This document shows, in pieces, positions 50,648 through 59,694 of a DNA stretch of 64,000 nt. Origin of the DNA: JBNFVY01 sp049943335 (lineage in GTDB: Bacteria > Pseudomonadota > Alphaproteobacteria > Rhodobacterales > Rhodobacteraceae); contig NZ_JBNFVY010000003.1 of the NCBI RefSeq assembly GCF_049943335.1, positions 62,001 through 126,000 on the forward strand. The letters run 5' to 3'. The position numbers were made by a program, and so were the translations under genes. Below the pieces are notes generated by a model. It saw nothing but the letters and a program-made list of their open reading frames with translations, searched no databases and was not told the DNA's origin. Within the stretch, counting starts at the first letter, position 1, and the number at the start of each line of letters is the position of its first letter.

Positions 50648-51472
50648 ATGCGTTCCATTCAACTTGTTCTTGTCGCCGTCGCTGCCCTGATCTGGCCTGC
50701 CATGTCCCGCGCGGACCAGGCGATTGACGCGCTGGTCGATGCGCTCAGAATCGGCGAGGTGGTGCAGGTCATGCGGGCAGAGGGGCTTGAATACGGGTCC
50801 GATATCGCCGCCGAGATGTTTCCGGACCGGGCAGGGGGCGCGTGGCCCATTCTTGTCGATCGGATCTATGCGGCCGACACCTTGGAGCAGGCGGTGCGCA
50901 CGCAATTGGCAATCGAACTGGACAACGTGGACGTTGCCCCCCTGACCGCGTTTTTTGCCAGCCCCGAGGGGCAGGAGATCACCGAACTTGAAATCGTGGC
51001 CCGACGGGCGCTGCTTCAACCCGAGGTCGAGCAAGCCGCTGCCGAAGCGGCGCGCAAGCTCAACGAAACCGATCCCGAACTGGATTCGCTGCTGCATGAT
51101 TTCATCGCCGTGAACGATCTGGTCGAGGCGAATGTGGTGGGCGCGCTGAACGCCTCCTATGCTTTTTATACAGGTCTCGCCGAAGGGGACGCATTCGAAG
51201 GAACGTTGACGCAGGAACAGATCCTGACAGATGTCTGGTCGCAAGAAGACGACATCCGCTCTGAAACCACGGAGTGGTTGTTGACCTACCTGGCGCTGGC
51301 CTATGGCCCTATGGATCGCAGCGGGCTGGCCGAATATGTCGAACTGAGCGAAACGCCTGAGGGGCAGGCGCTCAACCGGGCGCTCTTTTCGGCGTATGAC
51401 AAGATGTATGTGTCGATCTCGCGGCAACTGGGGATGGGCGCCGCACAATTTCTGGCCGGCCAGGACCTGTGA
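50648..51472 (+). CDS. DUF2059-domain exported protein
   Basis: The 274-residue protein starts with a Sec signal peptide (MRSIQLVLVAVAALIWPAMSRA). The helical mature part is typical of DUF2059 proteins, of unknown function (QAVRTQLAIEL, FFASPEGQEITELE, VELSETPEGQALNRALFSAYD). Two short repeats of the pattern F/L..TPEGQ-E/A are visible. It is monocistronic, about 230 bp upstream of rplU. Confidence 0.8.
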   Translation: MRSIQLVLVAVAALIWPAMSRADQAIDALVDALRIGEVVQVMRAEGLEYGSDIAAEMFPDRAGGAWPILVDRIYAADTLEQAVRTQLAIELDNVDVAPLTAFFASPEGQEITELEIVARRALLQPEVEQAAAEAARKLNETDPELDSLLHDFIAVNDLVEANVVGALNASYAFYTGLAEGDAFEGTLTQEQILTDVWSQEDDIRSETTEWLLTYLALAYGPMDRSGLAEYVELSETPEGQALNRALFSAYDKMYVSISRQLGMGAAQFLAGQDL

Positions 51473-51536
51473 GCTTGGCATACACACGATGCAGATGCCG
51501 GTGACAGATGGCGGTAACAGATGGCGGCCTTTTTCC

Positions 51537-51565
51537 TTGACCCATGGGGCGATCGGGCGCATAAG
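51537..51565 (+). promoter_or_regulatory. putative rplU-rpmA promoter
   Basis: TTGACC (51537-51542), 17 bp, CATAAG (51560-51565). It predicts an about 130-nt leader for rplU. Confidence 0.45.
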
Positions 51566-51700
51566 CTCGGCTCCTGCGGGTCGATTCTGCGGGAAAGACG
51601 TCAATGACGCCCTGATCGGGGCGCGCTGTTCGCGGCGGGGCTTGGCCCCAAAACGCCCGGAAACGGGGGCCACAGGACGCGGGAAAACAAGGAAGATCAG

Positions 51701-52327
51701 ATGTTTGCAGTCCTCAAGACTGGTGGCAAACAGTATCGCGTTCAGTCGGGCGACGTGCTGCGTGTCGAAAAGCTGGCAGCGGATGCCGGCGAAACAGTAC
51801 AATTCAACGATGTTCTGATGGTTGGCAGCACCGTGGGTGCGCCGCTGGTGGATGGCGCGGGCGTTCAGGCCGAGGTAATCGACCAGATCAAAGGCCCCAA
51901 GCTGATCCACTACGTCAAGCGTCGCCGCAAGCACAGCTCGCAGCGCAAGAAGGGGCACCGCCAACAGTTGACCCTCGTGCGTATCACCGACATCCTTGAA
52001 CAGGGTGCTGACAAGTCGGGCGTCAAGGCCGCAATCGGGGCCGGTTCGGTGTCGGGCGCAGCCGTTGCTGCTGCCGCACCCAAAAAGGCGCCGGCCAAGA
52101 AAGCCGCTGCGCCCAAGGCTGAAGCCGGCGCGGACGATCTGAAGAAACTGTCGGGCGTTGGCCCGGCACTGGAAAAGAAACTGCACGAAAACGGTATTTC
52201 CGCCTTCGCGCAGATCGCCGCCTGGAGCGAAGCTGATATTGCCGAGTTCGACGAAAAACTGTCGTTCAAGGGCCGTATCGAGCGTGAAGGCTGGGTTGAG
52301 CAGGCCAAAGAACTGGCCAAAGGCTGA
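51701..52327 (+). CDS. rplU: 50S ribosomal protein L21 with C-terminal HhH extension
   Basis: Residues 1-103 are a normal L21 (MFAVLKTGGKQYRVQSGDVLRVEKL, HYVKRRRKHSSQRKKGHRQ), which binds 23S rRNA domain VI. About 105 extra residues follow: an Ala/Lys-rich linker and then a helix-hairpin-helix-like segment (DDLKKLSGVGPALEKKLHENGI) with FKGRIEREGWVEQA. This long form is common in Rhodobacteraceae. The extension might be an added RNA-binding domain. It forms an operon with rpmA, 21 bp downstream. Confidence 0.95.
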   Translation: MFAVLKTGGKQYRVQSGDVLRVEKLAADAGETVQFNDVLMVGSTVGAPLVDGAGVQAEVIDQIKGPKLIHYVKRRRKHSSQRKKGHRQQLTLVRITDILEQGADKSGVKAAIGAGSVSGAAVAAAAPKKAPAKKAAAPKAEAGADDLKKLSGVGPALEKKLHENGISAFAQIAAWSEADIAEFDEKLSFKGRIEREGWVEQAKELAKG

Positions 52328-52348
52328 GAGAGATAGGAGAGAAGCGAG

Positions 52349-52618
52349 ATGGCACACAAGAAAGCAGGCGGTTCATCCCGTAACGGTCGCGACTCTGCCG
52401 GTCGTCGCCTTGGTGTAAAGATCTACGGTGGCCAAGCGGCCATTCCTGGCAACATCATCGTGCGTCAGCGCGGCACCAAGTTCTGGCCTGGCCAGAACGT
52501 TGGTCTGGGCAAGGATCACACGATTTTTGCGACCGCTGAAGGCAAAGTGACCTTCCACAAGGGCCTCAAGGGCCGCACCTTTATTTCGGTCCTCCCGGCG
52601 GCGGAGGCCGCCGAGTAA
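52349..52618 (+). CDS. rpmA: 50S ribosomal protein L27
   Basis: The 89-residue protein has the standard L27 N terminus MAHKKAGGSSRNGRDSAGRRLGVK, whose end reaches the peptidyl-transferase centre, and RQRGTKFWPGQNVGLGKDHT. No Firmicutes-type cleaved extension is present. AGGAGAG lies before the ATG. An intrinsic terminator follows. Confidence 0.98.
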   Translation: MAHKKAGGSSRNGRDSAGRRLGVKIYGGQAAIPGNIIVRQRGTKFWPGQNVGLGKDHTIFATAEGKVTFHKGLKGRTFISVLPAAEAAE

Positions 52619-52646
52619 GCCGAAACCCGAAAGGTTTGACATTCCA

Positions 52647-52675
52647 GGGGATCGGCGTCGCCGGTCCCCTTTTTT
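52647..52675 (+). terminator. rpmA intrinsic terminator
   Basis: GGGGATCGGC and GCCGGTCCCC pair (one G-U) around GTC and run into six T residues. Confidence 0.85.
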
Positions 52676-52794
52676 ATTGGCGGTGCGCGCGCGGCGAACC
52701 GGCGATCACCGATCCCTTGTATGACGCGGCAACTGACGTATCTATACCGTATGTTTCTGGTGATTACTTTACTCCTTGGAAAGGAGAGAGAGAC

Positions 52795-53337
52795 ATGACT
52801 GAGGCCAAAGAACTGACCCGGATTCCCGTGATCGAAACCGACCGTTTCGTGCTGCGCCCCATGCGGCCGTCAGATGCGGGGCTGTTGTCTCTTTATGCTG
52901 GCGACGAACGTGTGGCCCGCAACACCACCCGCATTCCGCACCCGTACCCGCCGGGCGCCGCCGAAGCGTTCATTGCGCGCAGCCTTGAATTGCCGTCGGG
53001 CGCAATGACCTGGGCGCTGGATGGATCGGCCGCCAACTTGTCCGAAGTGCTCGGCACGATTTCCCTGCGTCCGATGGATCGCGGCCAATCCGAGATTGGC
53101 TACTGGGTGGCCCCGGCGTTCTGGGGCACTGGCATCGCCTCGTCGGCGGTACGGGCGGTGGTCTCTGCCAACCCGTTCGCCGATCAGACCTTTTTCGCCA
53201 CCGTGTTTCAGGACAATGCAGCTTCCGCCCGCGTGGTGACGAACAACGGGTTCGAATACCTTGGCGAAGCCGAAGCCTATTCTGTGGCGCGCCAGGCGAC
53301 CGTGCCAACCTGGACCTACCTGCGTAAACTGGGCTGA
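52795..53337 (+). CDS. GNAT acetyltransferase, RimJ/RimL-like
   Basis: The 180-residue protein follows the RimJ/RimL pattern: ETDRFVLRPMRPSDAGLL, GTISLRPMDRGQSEIGYWV, FWGTGIASSAVRAVV and FQDNAASARVVTNNGFEYLG. It transfers acetyl from acetyl-CoA to an N-terminal amine or small molecule; the target is unknown. GGAGAGAG precedes the ATG at 52795. It lies between rpmA and obgE, as in many Rhodobacteraceae. Confidence 0.88.
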   Translation: MTEAKELTRIPVIETDRFVLRPMRPSDAGLLSLYAGDERVARNTTRIPHPYPPGAAEAFIARSLELPSGAMTWALDGSAANLSEVLGTISLRPMDRGQSEIGYWVAPAFWGTGIASSAVRAVVSANPFADQTFFATVFQDNAASARVVTNNGFEYLGEAEAYSVARQATVPTWTYLRKLG

Positions 53338-53479
53338 GCGGCACGGGTGCGGCCGCTGCTGCAGCCCGTCCGATCCCGGGTCCCACACACACATCTTGCT
53401 GCGATTGCTGCAGGGATCTTGCATTGAGTTCCGTGTGCGGGCGGCTTATTGCTGGCGCCATCAAAAGGACCGGTGCGAC

Positions 53480-54529
53480 ATGAAATTCCTCGATCTGACA
53501 AAGGTCTATATCCGCTCGGGCAGTGGCGGTAACGGCTGCATCGCGTTCCGACGCGAAAAATACATCGAATATGGTGGCCCGAACGGCGGCGACGGTGGGC
53601 GTGGCGGCGATGTCTGGGCCGAGGCGGTCGACGGGCTGAATACGCTGATCGACTTTCGCTACCAGCAGCACTTTTTCGCAAAGAACGGCGCGTCGGGGCA
53701 GGGGTCGAACAAAACGGGCAAGGATGGCGATGACATCATCCTGCGCGTGCCTGTCGGCACCGAGGTGCTGGACGAAGACGAAGAAACCGTGATTGCCGAT
53801 CTGACCGAAGTGGGCCAACGCGTTCTGCTGGCCAAGGGCGGGAACGGCGGCTTTGGCAACGCGCATTTCAAAACGCCCACCAACCAGGCGCCGCGTCACG
53901 CCAACCCCGGCCAGTCCGGCGTCGAGCGCACGCTGTGGCTGCGGCTCAAGCTGATCGCTGACGCGGGGCTTTTGGGGCTGCCGAACGCGGGCAAGAGCAC
54001 ATTCCTGTCCGTCACGTCGAACGCCCGGCCCAAGATCGCCGACTACCCGTTCACCACGTTGCACCCCAATCTGGGCGTGGTTGGTGTGGACAACGCCGAA
54101 TTCGTGATCGCCGATATCCCCGGACTGATCGAAGGCGCCTCAGAAGGGCGCGGCCTGGGGGATCTGTTCCTGGGCCATGTTGAACGCTGCGCGGTGTTGT
54201 TGCATCTGGTCGATGGCACCGTCGAGGATGTGGCCCATGACCACGACGTCATTATCGGTGAACTGGACGCCTATTCACCCGCGCTGGCCGCAAAGCCGCG
54301 CGTGACGGTCCTGAACAAGGTCGATGCGCTCAGTGCAGACGAAAGGGCCGAAAGACGGGCCGCGCTGGAACAGGCCAGCGGCGGGCGCGTCTACGAGATG
54401 TCAGGCGTCGCGCGCGAGGGCGTGACCGAGGTTCTGCGCGCGCTCAAGGCGGAAATCAGTGTGGACCGGCTGCGTCGCAAGCGCGAGGAAGAGGGGGACA
54501 CCGGCGAGGACAGCACATGGCAACCCTGA
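53480..54529 (+). CDS. obgE: GTPase ObgE/CgtA
   Basis: ObgE is an essential GTPase in 50S ribosome assembly and the stringent response. The 349-residue protein has the glycine-rich Obg domain (MKFLDLTKVYIRSGSGGNGC, GGPNGGDGGRGGDV) at 1-158 and the G domain with G1 GLPNAGKST, G3 DIPGLIEGA and G4 NKVD. The C-terminal OCT domain is absent, as usual here. The ATG at 53480 starts the conserved part. It overlaps proB by 13 bp. Confidence 0.97.
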   Translation: MKFLDLTKVYIRSGSGGNGCIAFRREKYIEYGGPNGGDGGRGGDVWAEAVDGLNTLIDFRYQQHFFAKNGASGQGSNKTGKDGDDIILRVPVGTEVLDEDEETVIADLTEVGQRVLLAKGGNGGFGNAHFKTPTNQAPRHANPGQSGVERTLWLRLKLIADAGLLGLPNAGKSTFLSVTSNARPKIADYPFTTLHPNLGVVGVDNAEFVIADIPGLIEGASEGRGLGDLFLGHVERCAVLLHLVDGTVEDVAHDHDVIIGELDAYSPALAAKPRVTVLNKVDALSADERAERRAALEQASGGRVYEMSGVAREGVTEVLRALKAEISVDRLRRKREEEGDTGEDSTWQP

Positions 54530-55623
54530 GCGATGCCAAGCTGTTGGTGGTCAAGATCGGGTCGGCCCTTCTGGTAGACCGCTCCACCGGCGCATTGCGG
54601 GGGGACTGGCTGGCTTCGCTTGCGGCGGATGTGGCCGATATACGCGCCCGCGGCACGCAGGTCGTGCTGGTGTCGTCGGGCTCGATCGCGCTTGGGCGCG
54701 GCGTTTTGGGCCTGGGGCAGGGACCGTTGGCGCTGGAACAGAGCCAGGCTGCCGCGGCCGTGGGCCAGATCAGGCTGGCGGGTGCATACGAAGCGGTGCT
54801 CGGGCCTTACGGCATCACCACGGGTCAGGTTCTCATCACGCTTGAAGATACGTCGGATCGGCGGCGCTATCTGAACATCCGCGCCACTTTGGCGACGTTG
54901 CTGAAAAACGGCGCGGTGCCGATCGTGAACGAAAACGATACCGTGGCCACGGACGAAATCCGGTTTGGCGACAATGATCGCCTGGCCGCCCAGATCGCGG
55001 TGACGGTCGGGGCCGATCAGTTGGTGTTGCTGTCAGATGTCGATGGGTTTTATTCCGGTGATCCGCGCGGCGGCGGCGATGTCGAATTCTTCACCAGGAT
55101 CAGTGAAATCACCCCCGAAATCGAGGGGATGGCCGGCGATGCCGCGTCGGGCCTGTCCAAGGGCGGGATGAAAACCAAGCTGATGGCGGCCAAGACTGCC
55201 ATGGGGGGCGGTTGCGCCATGGCGATCACCGAAGGGTCGGTCCAAAATCCGCTGCGCGCGCTGCAAGACGGCGCCCGCGCCACGTGGTTCCAGGCACAGG
55301 GCGATCCGCAAACGGCACGCAAACGCTGGATCGCGGCGATGAAACCACGCGGCACGTTGCGGGTCGACGCGGGCGCGGCGCGCGCGCTTTTGGCGGGCAA
55401 ATCGCTTTTGCCCGCTGGCGTGACATCGGTCACGGGCGACTTTGGGCGCGGCGAGCCGGTGAGCATTTGCGGACCGGACGGCGCGCGTATCGGGCTGGGC
55501 CTGACGCGCTATGCCTCGGGCGAGGCGCAAGCGATTGCGGGGTGCCGCTCGGACCAGATCGAAGCGCGCCTTGGCTACCCGGCCCGCGCCGCACTTGTTC
55601 ACCGGGATGACATGGTCGCGTAG
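54517..55623 (+). CDS. proB: glutamate 5-kinase
   Basis: ProB phosphorylates glutamate, the first step to proline. The 368-residue protein has an amino-acid kinase domain (LLVVKIGSALLVD, VLVSSGSIALGRG, PIVNENDTVATDEIRFGDND, GTGxK-like LSKGGMKTKLMAA) and a C-terminal PUA domain (about 275-368). Feedback inhibition by proline is a family trait. obgE-proB-proA forms a cluster conserved in alphaproteobacteria. Confidence 0.96.
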   Translation: MATLSDAKLLVVKIGSALLVDRSTGALRGDWLASLAADVADIRARGTQVVLVSSGSIALGRGVLGLGQGPLALEQSQAAAAVGQIRLAGAYEAVLGPYGITTGQVLITLEDTSDRRRYLNIRATLATLLKNGAVPIVNENDTVATDEIRFGDNDRLAAQIAVTVGADQLVLLSDVDGFYSGDPRGGGDVEFFTRISEITPEIEGMAGDAASGLSKGGMKTKLMAAKTAMGGGCAMAITEGSVQNPLRALQDGARATWFQAQGDPQTARKRWIAAMKPRGTLRVDAGAARALLAGKSLLPAGVTSVTGDFGRGEPVSICGPDGARIGLGLTRYASGEAQAIAGCRSDQIEARLGYPARAALVHRDDMVA

Positions 55624-55719
55624 CCGGTTTGGCCGAGCGAATTGAAACACAAAGGTGACAATGCCCGCATGTTGGGGTATTTCAAGGCCGGGGTAGAGTG
55701 TCCAGCTGGGGACGGAACG

Positions 55720-56994
55720 ATGAAAGACCTGGAAAACTTTGACAACGTGCCTGCGTTGATGCACGCCATGGGTGCACGCGCGCGCGCCGCCGCCTCCGAG
55801 CTTGCTACGGTCAGTGCAGCGGACAAGACGGCCGCTTTGATGGCCGCGGCCGATGCAGTATGGAACCGGCGCGCCGAAATCATCGAAGCCAATGCGTTGG
55901 ACATGGACTATGGCCGCGACAAGGGGTTGTCAGCGGCTATGCTGGACCGGCTGTTGTTGGACGAAGACCGGATCCAGTCGATCGTGGATGGCTTGCGCGC
56001 CGTCGCCGAACAGGATGATCCCGTCGGGGCGGTGATCGCCGAATGGGATATGCCGTCGGGTCTGCATATCCAGCGCGTGCGAACGCCCTTGGGCGTGATC
56101 GGCGTGATTTACGAAAGCCGTCCGAACGTGACGGCCGATGCCGGGGCCCTGTGCCTCAAGGCGGGCAATGCGGTGATCTTGCGCGGCGGATCCGAAAGCT
56201 TTCATTCGTCGGGCGTGATCCACCGGTGCCTTGCGCAGGGGCTGCGCAGTGCCGGGCTGCCAGATGCCGCGATCCAGTTGGTGCCCACGCGCGATCGCGC
56301 CGCGGTTCAGGAAATGCTGACCATGGTCGATACGATCGACGTGATTGTGCCCCGGGGCGGCAAGGGGTTGGTCGGTTTGGTGCAAAAAGAGGCCCGCGTG
56401 CCGGTTTTTGCGCATCTTGAAGGGATTGTGCACGTTTACGTAGACGCCGAAGCTGACGCGCAAAAAGCAATGGACGTGGTGCTGAACGCCAAGACGCGCC
56501 GCACCGGGATCTGCGGCGCGGCCGAGTGCCTGCTGATCCATCGCGATATCGCGGACGGGCTGGGCCGTGCCCTGATCGAAATGCTGATTGATGCCGGGAT
56601 CGAAGTGCGGGCCGATCCCGATCTGGCCGCGATTGCAGGCACCGTTCCAGCCGCAGACGATGACTGGGGTAAAGAGCATCTGGACAGAATCATTTCGGCG
56701 CGCGTTGTTGAAAGCGTCGACGATGCGATTGCCCATATCAGGCGCTATGGCTCAAACCACACCGATGCGATCCTGACCGAAAACGACGCGACCGCGGCGC
56801 GGTTTTTTCAACGGCTGGACAGTGCGATCCTGATGCGCAACGCATCGACCCAGTTTGCCGACGGGGGCGAATTCGGCATGGGCGCGGAAATCGGCATTGC
56901 CACGGGTAAGTTGCACGCCCGCGGCCCGGTCGGGGCCCAACAGCTGACGTCCTTCAAATACCTTGTCACCGGCAACGGCACGACACGCCCCTGA
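55720..56994 (+). CDS. proA: gamma-glutamyl phosphate reductase
   Basis: ProA reduces glutamyl 5-phosphate with NADPH to glutamate semialdehyde, which cyclises on the way to proline. The 424-residue aldehyde-dehydrogenase-like enzyme has GVIYESRPNVTADAGALC, LRGGSESFHSS, VPRGGKGLV and the active Cys in RRTGICGAAECLL. GGGGACGG precedes the ATG at 55720. It follows proB by 96 bp and is convergent with chpT. Confidence 0.96.
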   Translation: MKDLENFDNVPALMHAMGARARAAASELATVSAADKTAALMAAADAVWNRRAEIIEANALDMDYGRDKGLSAAMLDRLLLDEDRIQSIVDGLRAVAEQDDPVGAVIAEWDMPSGLHIQRVRTPLGVIGVIYESRPNVTADAGALCLKAGNAVILRGGSESFHSSGVIHRCLAQGLRSAGLPDAAIQLVPTRDRAAVQEMLTMVDTIDVIVPRGGKGLVGLVQKEARVPVFAHLEGIVHVYVDAEADAQKAMDVVLNAKTRRTGICGAAECLLIHRDIADGLGRALIEMLIDAGIEVRADPDLAAIAGTVPAADDDWGKEHLDRIISARVVESVDDAIAHIRRYGSNHTDAILTENDATAARFFQRLDSAILMRNASTQFADGGEFGMGAEIGIATGKLHARGPVGAQQLTSFKYLVTGNGTTRP

Positions 56995-57004
56995 CGGCCG
57001 GTCT

Positions 57005-57601
57005 TCAGAACAACGCGGCGATGCGGTTTTCTTCGATGCTGCATCGCACCGATCGGTCCTGGTCGGCGGCGACCAGCGGCGCAAGCAGGAATTGCACTTC
57101 GGCCGGGGCGATCTGTTTTCCCGTGCCGGTACTGACCACCTGCCACAGGTCGGGGTCGATTTTCATCCGCTCGGCGCTGCCGCGCATCTTCCAGGCGCCG
57201 TCCTGGCGCGTCACCTGTAGTTCGCCGCCCCAGGGCATGGCCGTTTCAAAGCAAAGCAACATCAGAAAGGCCAATTTGACTTCGGCGCGGGGAAGGTCTC
57301 CGTCAACGCCCCAGATCACCTCGAACCGCGACCCTTGGGTCATCTTTGTCAGGATGTCGTGCAATTCACGTGCGGGCAGGATAGACTCGGCACCGGCGGC
57401 ACCAAAGGCCACGCGGAAAAAGCGGATGCGGGCATTGGCGTTGTCTACGCTATCGGAAATCAGGCTGACCTCGGGGGTATCGGCGGAACCGGACATGGTC
57501 AACAGCTCGACCCCATTGCCAATTGCGCTAAGAGGTGAAATCAAATCGTGACATATCCGAGAGCCGATCAACGCCGCGAGGTCATTTTGCAACGTGCTCA
57601 T
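57005..57601 (-). CDS. chpT: histidine phosphotransferase ChpT
   Basis: ChpT relays phosphate from the CckA kinase to CtrA and CpdR. The 198-residue protein has the dimerisation helix with the phospho-His18 in RICHDLISPLSAIGNGVELL and a degenerate kinase-like ATP domain without ATP motifs, as in Caulobacter ChpT. In Rhodobacteraceae this relay controls motility, gene transfer agents and cell cycle. The gene is divergent from the DUF3553 gene. Confidence 0.9.
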   Translation of the reverse strand: MSTLQNDLAALIGSRICHDLISPLSAIGNGVELLTMSGSADTPEVSLISDSVDNANARIRFFRVAFGAAGAESILPARELHDILTKMTQGSRFEVIWGVDGDLPRAEVKLAFLMLLCFETAMPWGGELQVTRQDGAWKMRGSAERMKIDPDLWQVVSTGTGKQIAPAEVQFLLAPLVAADQDRSVRCSIEENRIAALF

Positions 57602-57639
57602 GGCTGCGCTCCGTTATTGTGGCTGGAAAGGCTGTGGGG

Positions 57640-57825
57640 ATGAGTTTGAACAGTCTGCTTGAACCGGGCCAGGTGGTTCGCCATCCTGCGCAACCGAATT
57701 GGGGGTTGGGGCAGGTGCAGTCGAACATCGGAGGAAAGGTTACCGTGATGTTTGAGCACGCCGGGAAGGTCGTGATCGATAGTGCGCATATTGAATTGTT
57801 ACCCGTGTTTGACGACAACATATAA
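57640..57825 (+). CDS. DUF3553 family protein
   Basis: The 61-residue protein (MSLNSLLEPGQVVRHPAQPN, then WGLGQVQSNIGGKVTVMFEHAGK) has an SH3-like small beta fold resembling CarD/UvrD-tail domains, which bind RNA polymerase in larger proteins. Function of the stand-alone form is unknown. It starts 39 bp from chpT on the opposite strand. Confidence 0.85.
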   Translation: MSLNSLLEPGQVVRHPAQPNWGLGQVQSNIGGKVTVMFEHAGKVVIDSAHIELLPVFDDNI

Positions 57826-57962
57826 GGGTCATCGTTATTGTTTGTTAAGGGAATACAACCTTAGCGGGAAAAACGCAAACCCGGAAAATTCGCTTTTATT
57901 GCAAAGCCTGACCAGCTTGCGTAGAACCCGTTCACCGTACGTAAAGTGGTCTTTGGGGCCGG

Positions 57963-58730
57963 ATGCCAAGCATGTCTCCGCAATTCGAAATCAAGTTCGC
58001 GGCGACGCCCGACGATCTGCGCGCAGCACAACGTCTGCGCTATGACGTTTTCGTTCTGGAAATGGGCAGCGATGGCACGTTGGTGGACCATGACGAGCGG
58101 CTGGAACAAGACAGCTACGATGATCAATGCCTGCACCTGATCCTGTTTGACCGCGCGCGCGCGCCGGGCGACCAGGCGGTCGGCGTCTATCGGCTGTTGC
58201 CCGAAGATCGTGCCGTGCAGGGGTTCTACAGCGAAACGGAATATGATCTGGGGCCGCTGTTGCGGTCAGGGCGCAAGCTGTTGGAGCTGGGCCGTTCGTG
58301 CCTGCATCGCGACTACCGCGGCGGAATGGCCATGCACCTGCTCTGGCAACATCTTGCGCGCTATGTTCAGGACACGGACGTCGGTCTGTTGTTCGGCACC
58401 GCATCCTTTCGCGGCACGAACGTCGCAGATTTGGCGGCGCCGCTGTCGCTGCTGCATTATCGCCATCTTGCCCCCGCGGCTTTGCGTCCGCGCGCGCGTG
58501 ATGAGCATTACCAGCGCATGGATCTGATCCCCGAAAGCGATCTGGACCGGCGCGCGGCCGTCCGCCAGATCCCATCGCTGATCAAGGCCTACCTGCGTCT
58601 GGGCGGTGTCGTCGGGGACGGCGCCTATATCGATCACGCCTTTAACACGACCGACATTTTTCTGCTGGTCGATATGGCCACGCTTTCGGCGCGACAAAAG
58701 GCCATTTACGCAGCGGAGCGCGGCACATGA
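57963..58730 (+). CDS. olsB: ornithine N-acyltransferase OlsB
   Basis: OlsB attaches a 3-hydroxyacyl group from acyl carrier protein to ornithine, making lyso-ornithine lipid. The 255-residue GNAT-like protein has AAQRLRYDVFVLEMG, DDQCLHLIL, the core LELGRSCLHRDYRGG and GTASFRGTN. It overlaps olsA by 4 bp, and the pair makes the membrane ornithine lipids that are frequent under phosphate limitation. An alternative start is the ATG at 57972. Confidence 0.92.
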   Translation: MPSMSPQFEIKFAATPDDLRAAQRLRYDVFVLEMGSDGTLVDHDERLEQDSYDDQCLHLILFDRARAPGDQAVGVYRLLPEDRAVQGFYSETEYDLGPLLRSGRKLLELGRSCLHRDYRGGMAMHLLWQHLARYVQDTDVGLLFGTASFRGTNVADLAAPLSLLHYRHLAPAALRPRARDEHYQRMDLIPESDLDRRAAVRQIPSLIKAYLRLGGVVGDGAYIDHAFNTTDIFLLVDMATLSARQKAIYAAERGT

Positions 58731-59557
58731 GCATGGTATGGCAGGGGGATGAGCAGCCCGACCTGCCGCCGCTGAACGTCGCGGCCTGGCTGCGCCTTGT
58801 CGCGCGTTTGATCGTCCTGTTTCCAACGCTGCTGATCATGACCTGTGTCATGTTGCTGGTGCGCCTGATTGAATATCCCTTCGTCGGCCAACGCCGCCCC
58901 GTCAGCAGCCACTTTCCTCGCCTTTTCTCGGCCCTGTTTTTTCGCGTGATCGGCATGGCGCACCGTGTTCAGGGTAAGCGGATGCCCCATGAAGGGGCCG
59001 TGGTCGCCAATCATTCCACCTGGCTGGACATCCTGGCCCTGAACGCGCGCAAACGCATTTTCTTCGTGTCAAAGGCCGAAGTGGCGGACTGGCCGGGCAT
59101 CGGCCCATTGGCCAAGGCGGCTGGAACGATTTTCATTCGCCGTGATCCACGTGATGCCAAAGCGCAGGTCGCCTTGTTCGAACAGCGCCTGCATGCAGGA
59201 CACAAGCTGTTGTTTTTCCCCGAAGGCACGTCGTCTGACAATCAGAGGGTCTTGCCGTTCCGGTCTACCCTGTTCGCCGCGTTTTTCGCGCCCGAATTGC
59301 GCGAATTCATGTATGTCCAGCCCGTGACCGTGATCTATGATGCGCCCAAAGGCTTCGATCCGCGCTTTTACGGGTGGTGGGGCGATATGAGCTTTGGCGA
59401 CAGCTTTGTCCGGGTCTTGAGCGCACCGCGCGGGGGCGGGGTCACCTTGGTCTACCATCCGCCATGCAAAGTGTCGGACTTTGCGACGCGCAAGGAACTG
59501 GCCGCCAAATGCGAGGCCGCAGTGCGATCAGCGATGCCGACCGAAGCGCGAAAATAA
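58727..59557 (+). CDS. olsA: lyso-ornithine lipid O-acyltransferase OlsA
   Basis: OlsA acylates lyso-ornithine lipid to ornithine lipid and may also act on lysophosphatidic acid. The 276-residue membrane acyltransferase has a TM segment at about 25-47, the NHSTWLD motif (His96-x4-Asp101), FIRRDPRDAKAQ and FFPEGTSSDN. Context with olsB (ATGA overlap) decides the name over a general PlsC. Confidence 0.92.
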   Translation: MSMVWQGDEQPDLPPLNVAAWLRLVARLIVLFPTLLIMTCVMLLVRLIEYPFVGQRRPVSSHFPRLFSALFFRVIGMAHRVQGKRMPHEGAVVANHSTWLDILALNARKRIFFVSKAEVADWPGIGPLAKAAGTIFIRRDPRDAKAQVALFEQRLHAGHKLLFFPEGTSSDNQRVLPFRSTLFAAFFAPELREFMYVQPVTVIYDAPKGFDPRFYGWWGDMSFGDSFVRVLSAPRGGGVTLVYHPPCKVSDFATRKELAAKCEAAVRSAMPTEARK

Positions 59558-59694
59558 GCCAGATACGCCGCTGTTCCAAAATTTTATTCATCTTGAACCA
59601 TGGTCTGACACGACGTTGGGTCAACTCTTCGCTAGACTCCGTCGCCCTGTTTTGTCGTATTGGTTGATATGGCAAATGGGATGAGGATACGCAG

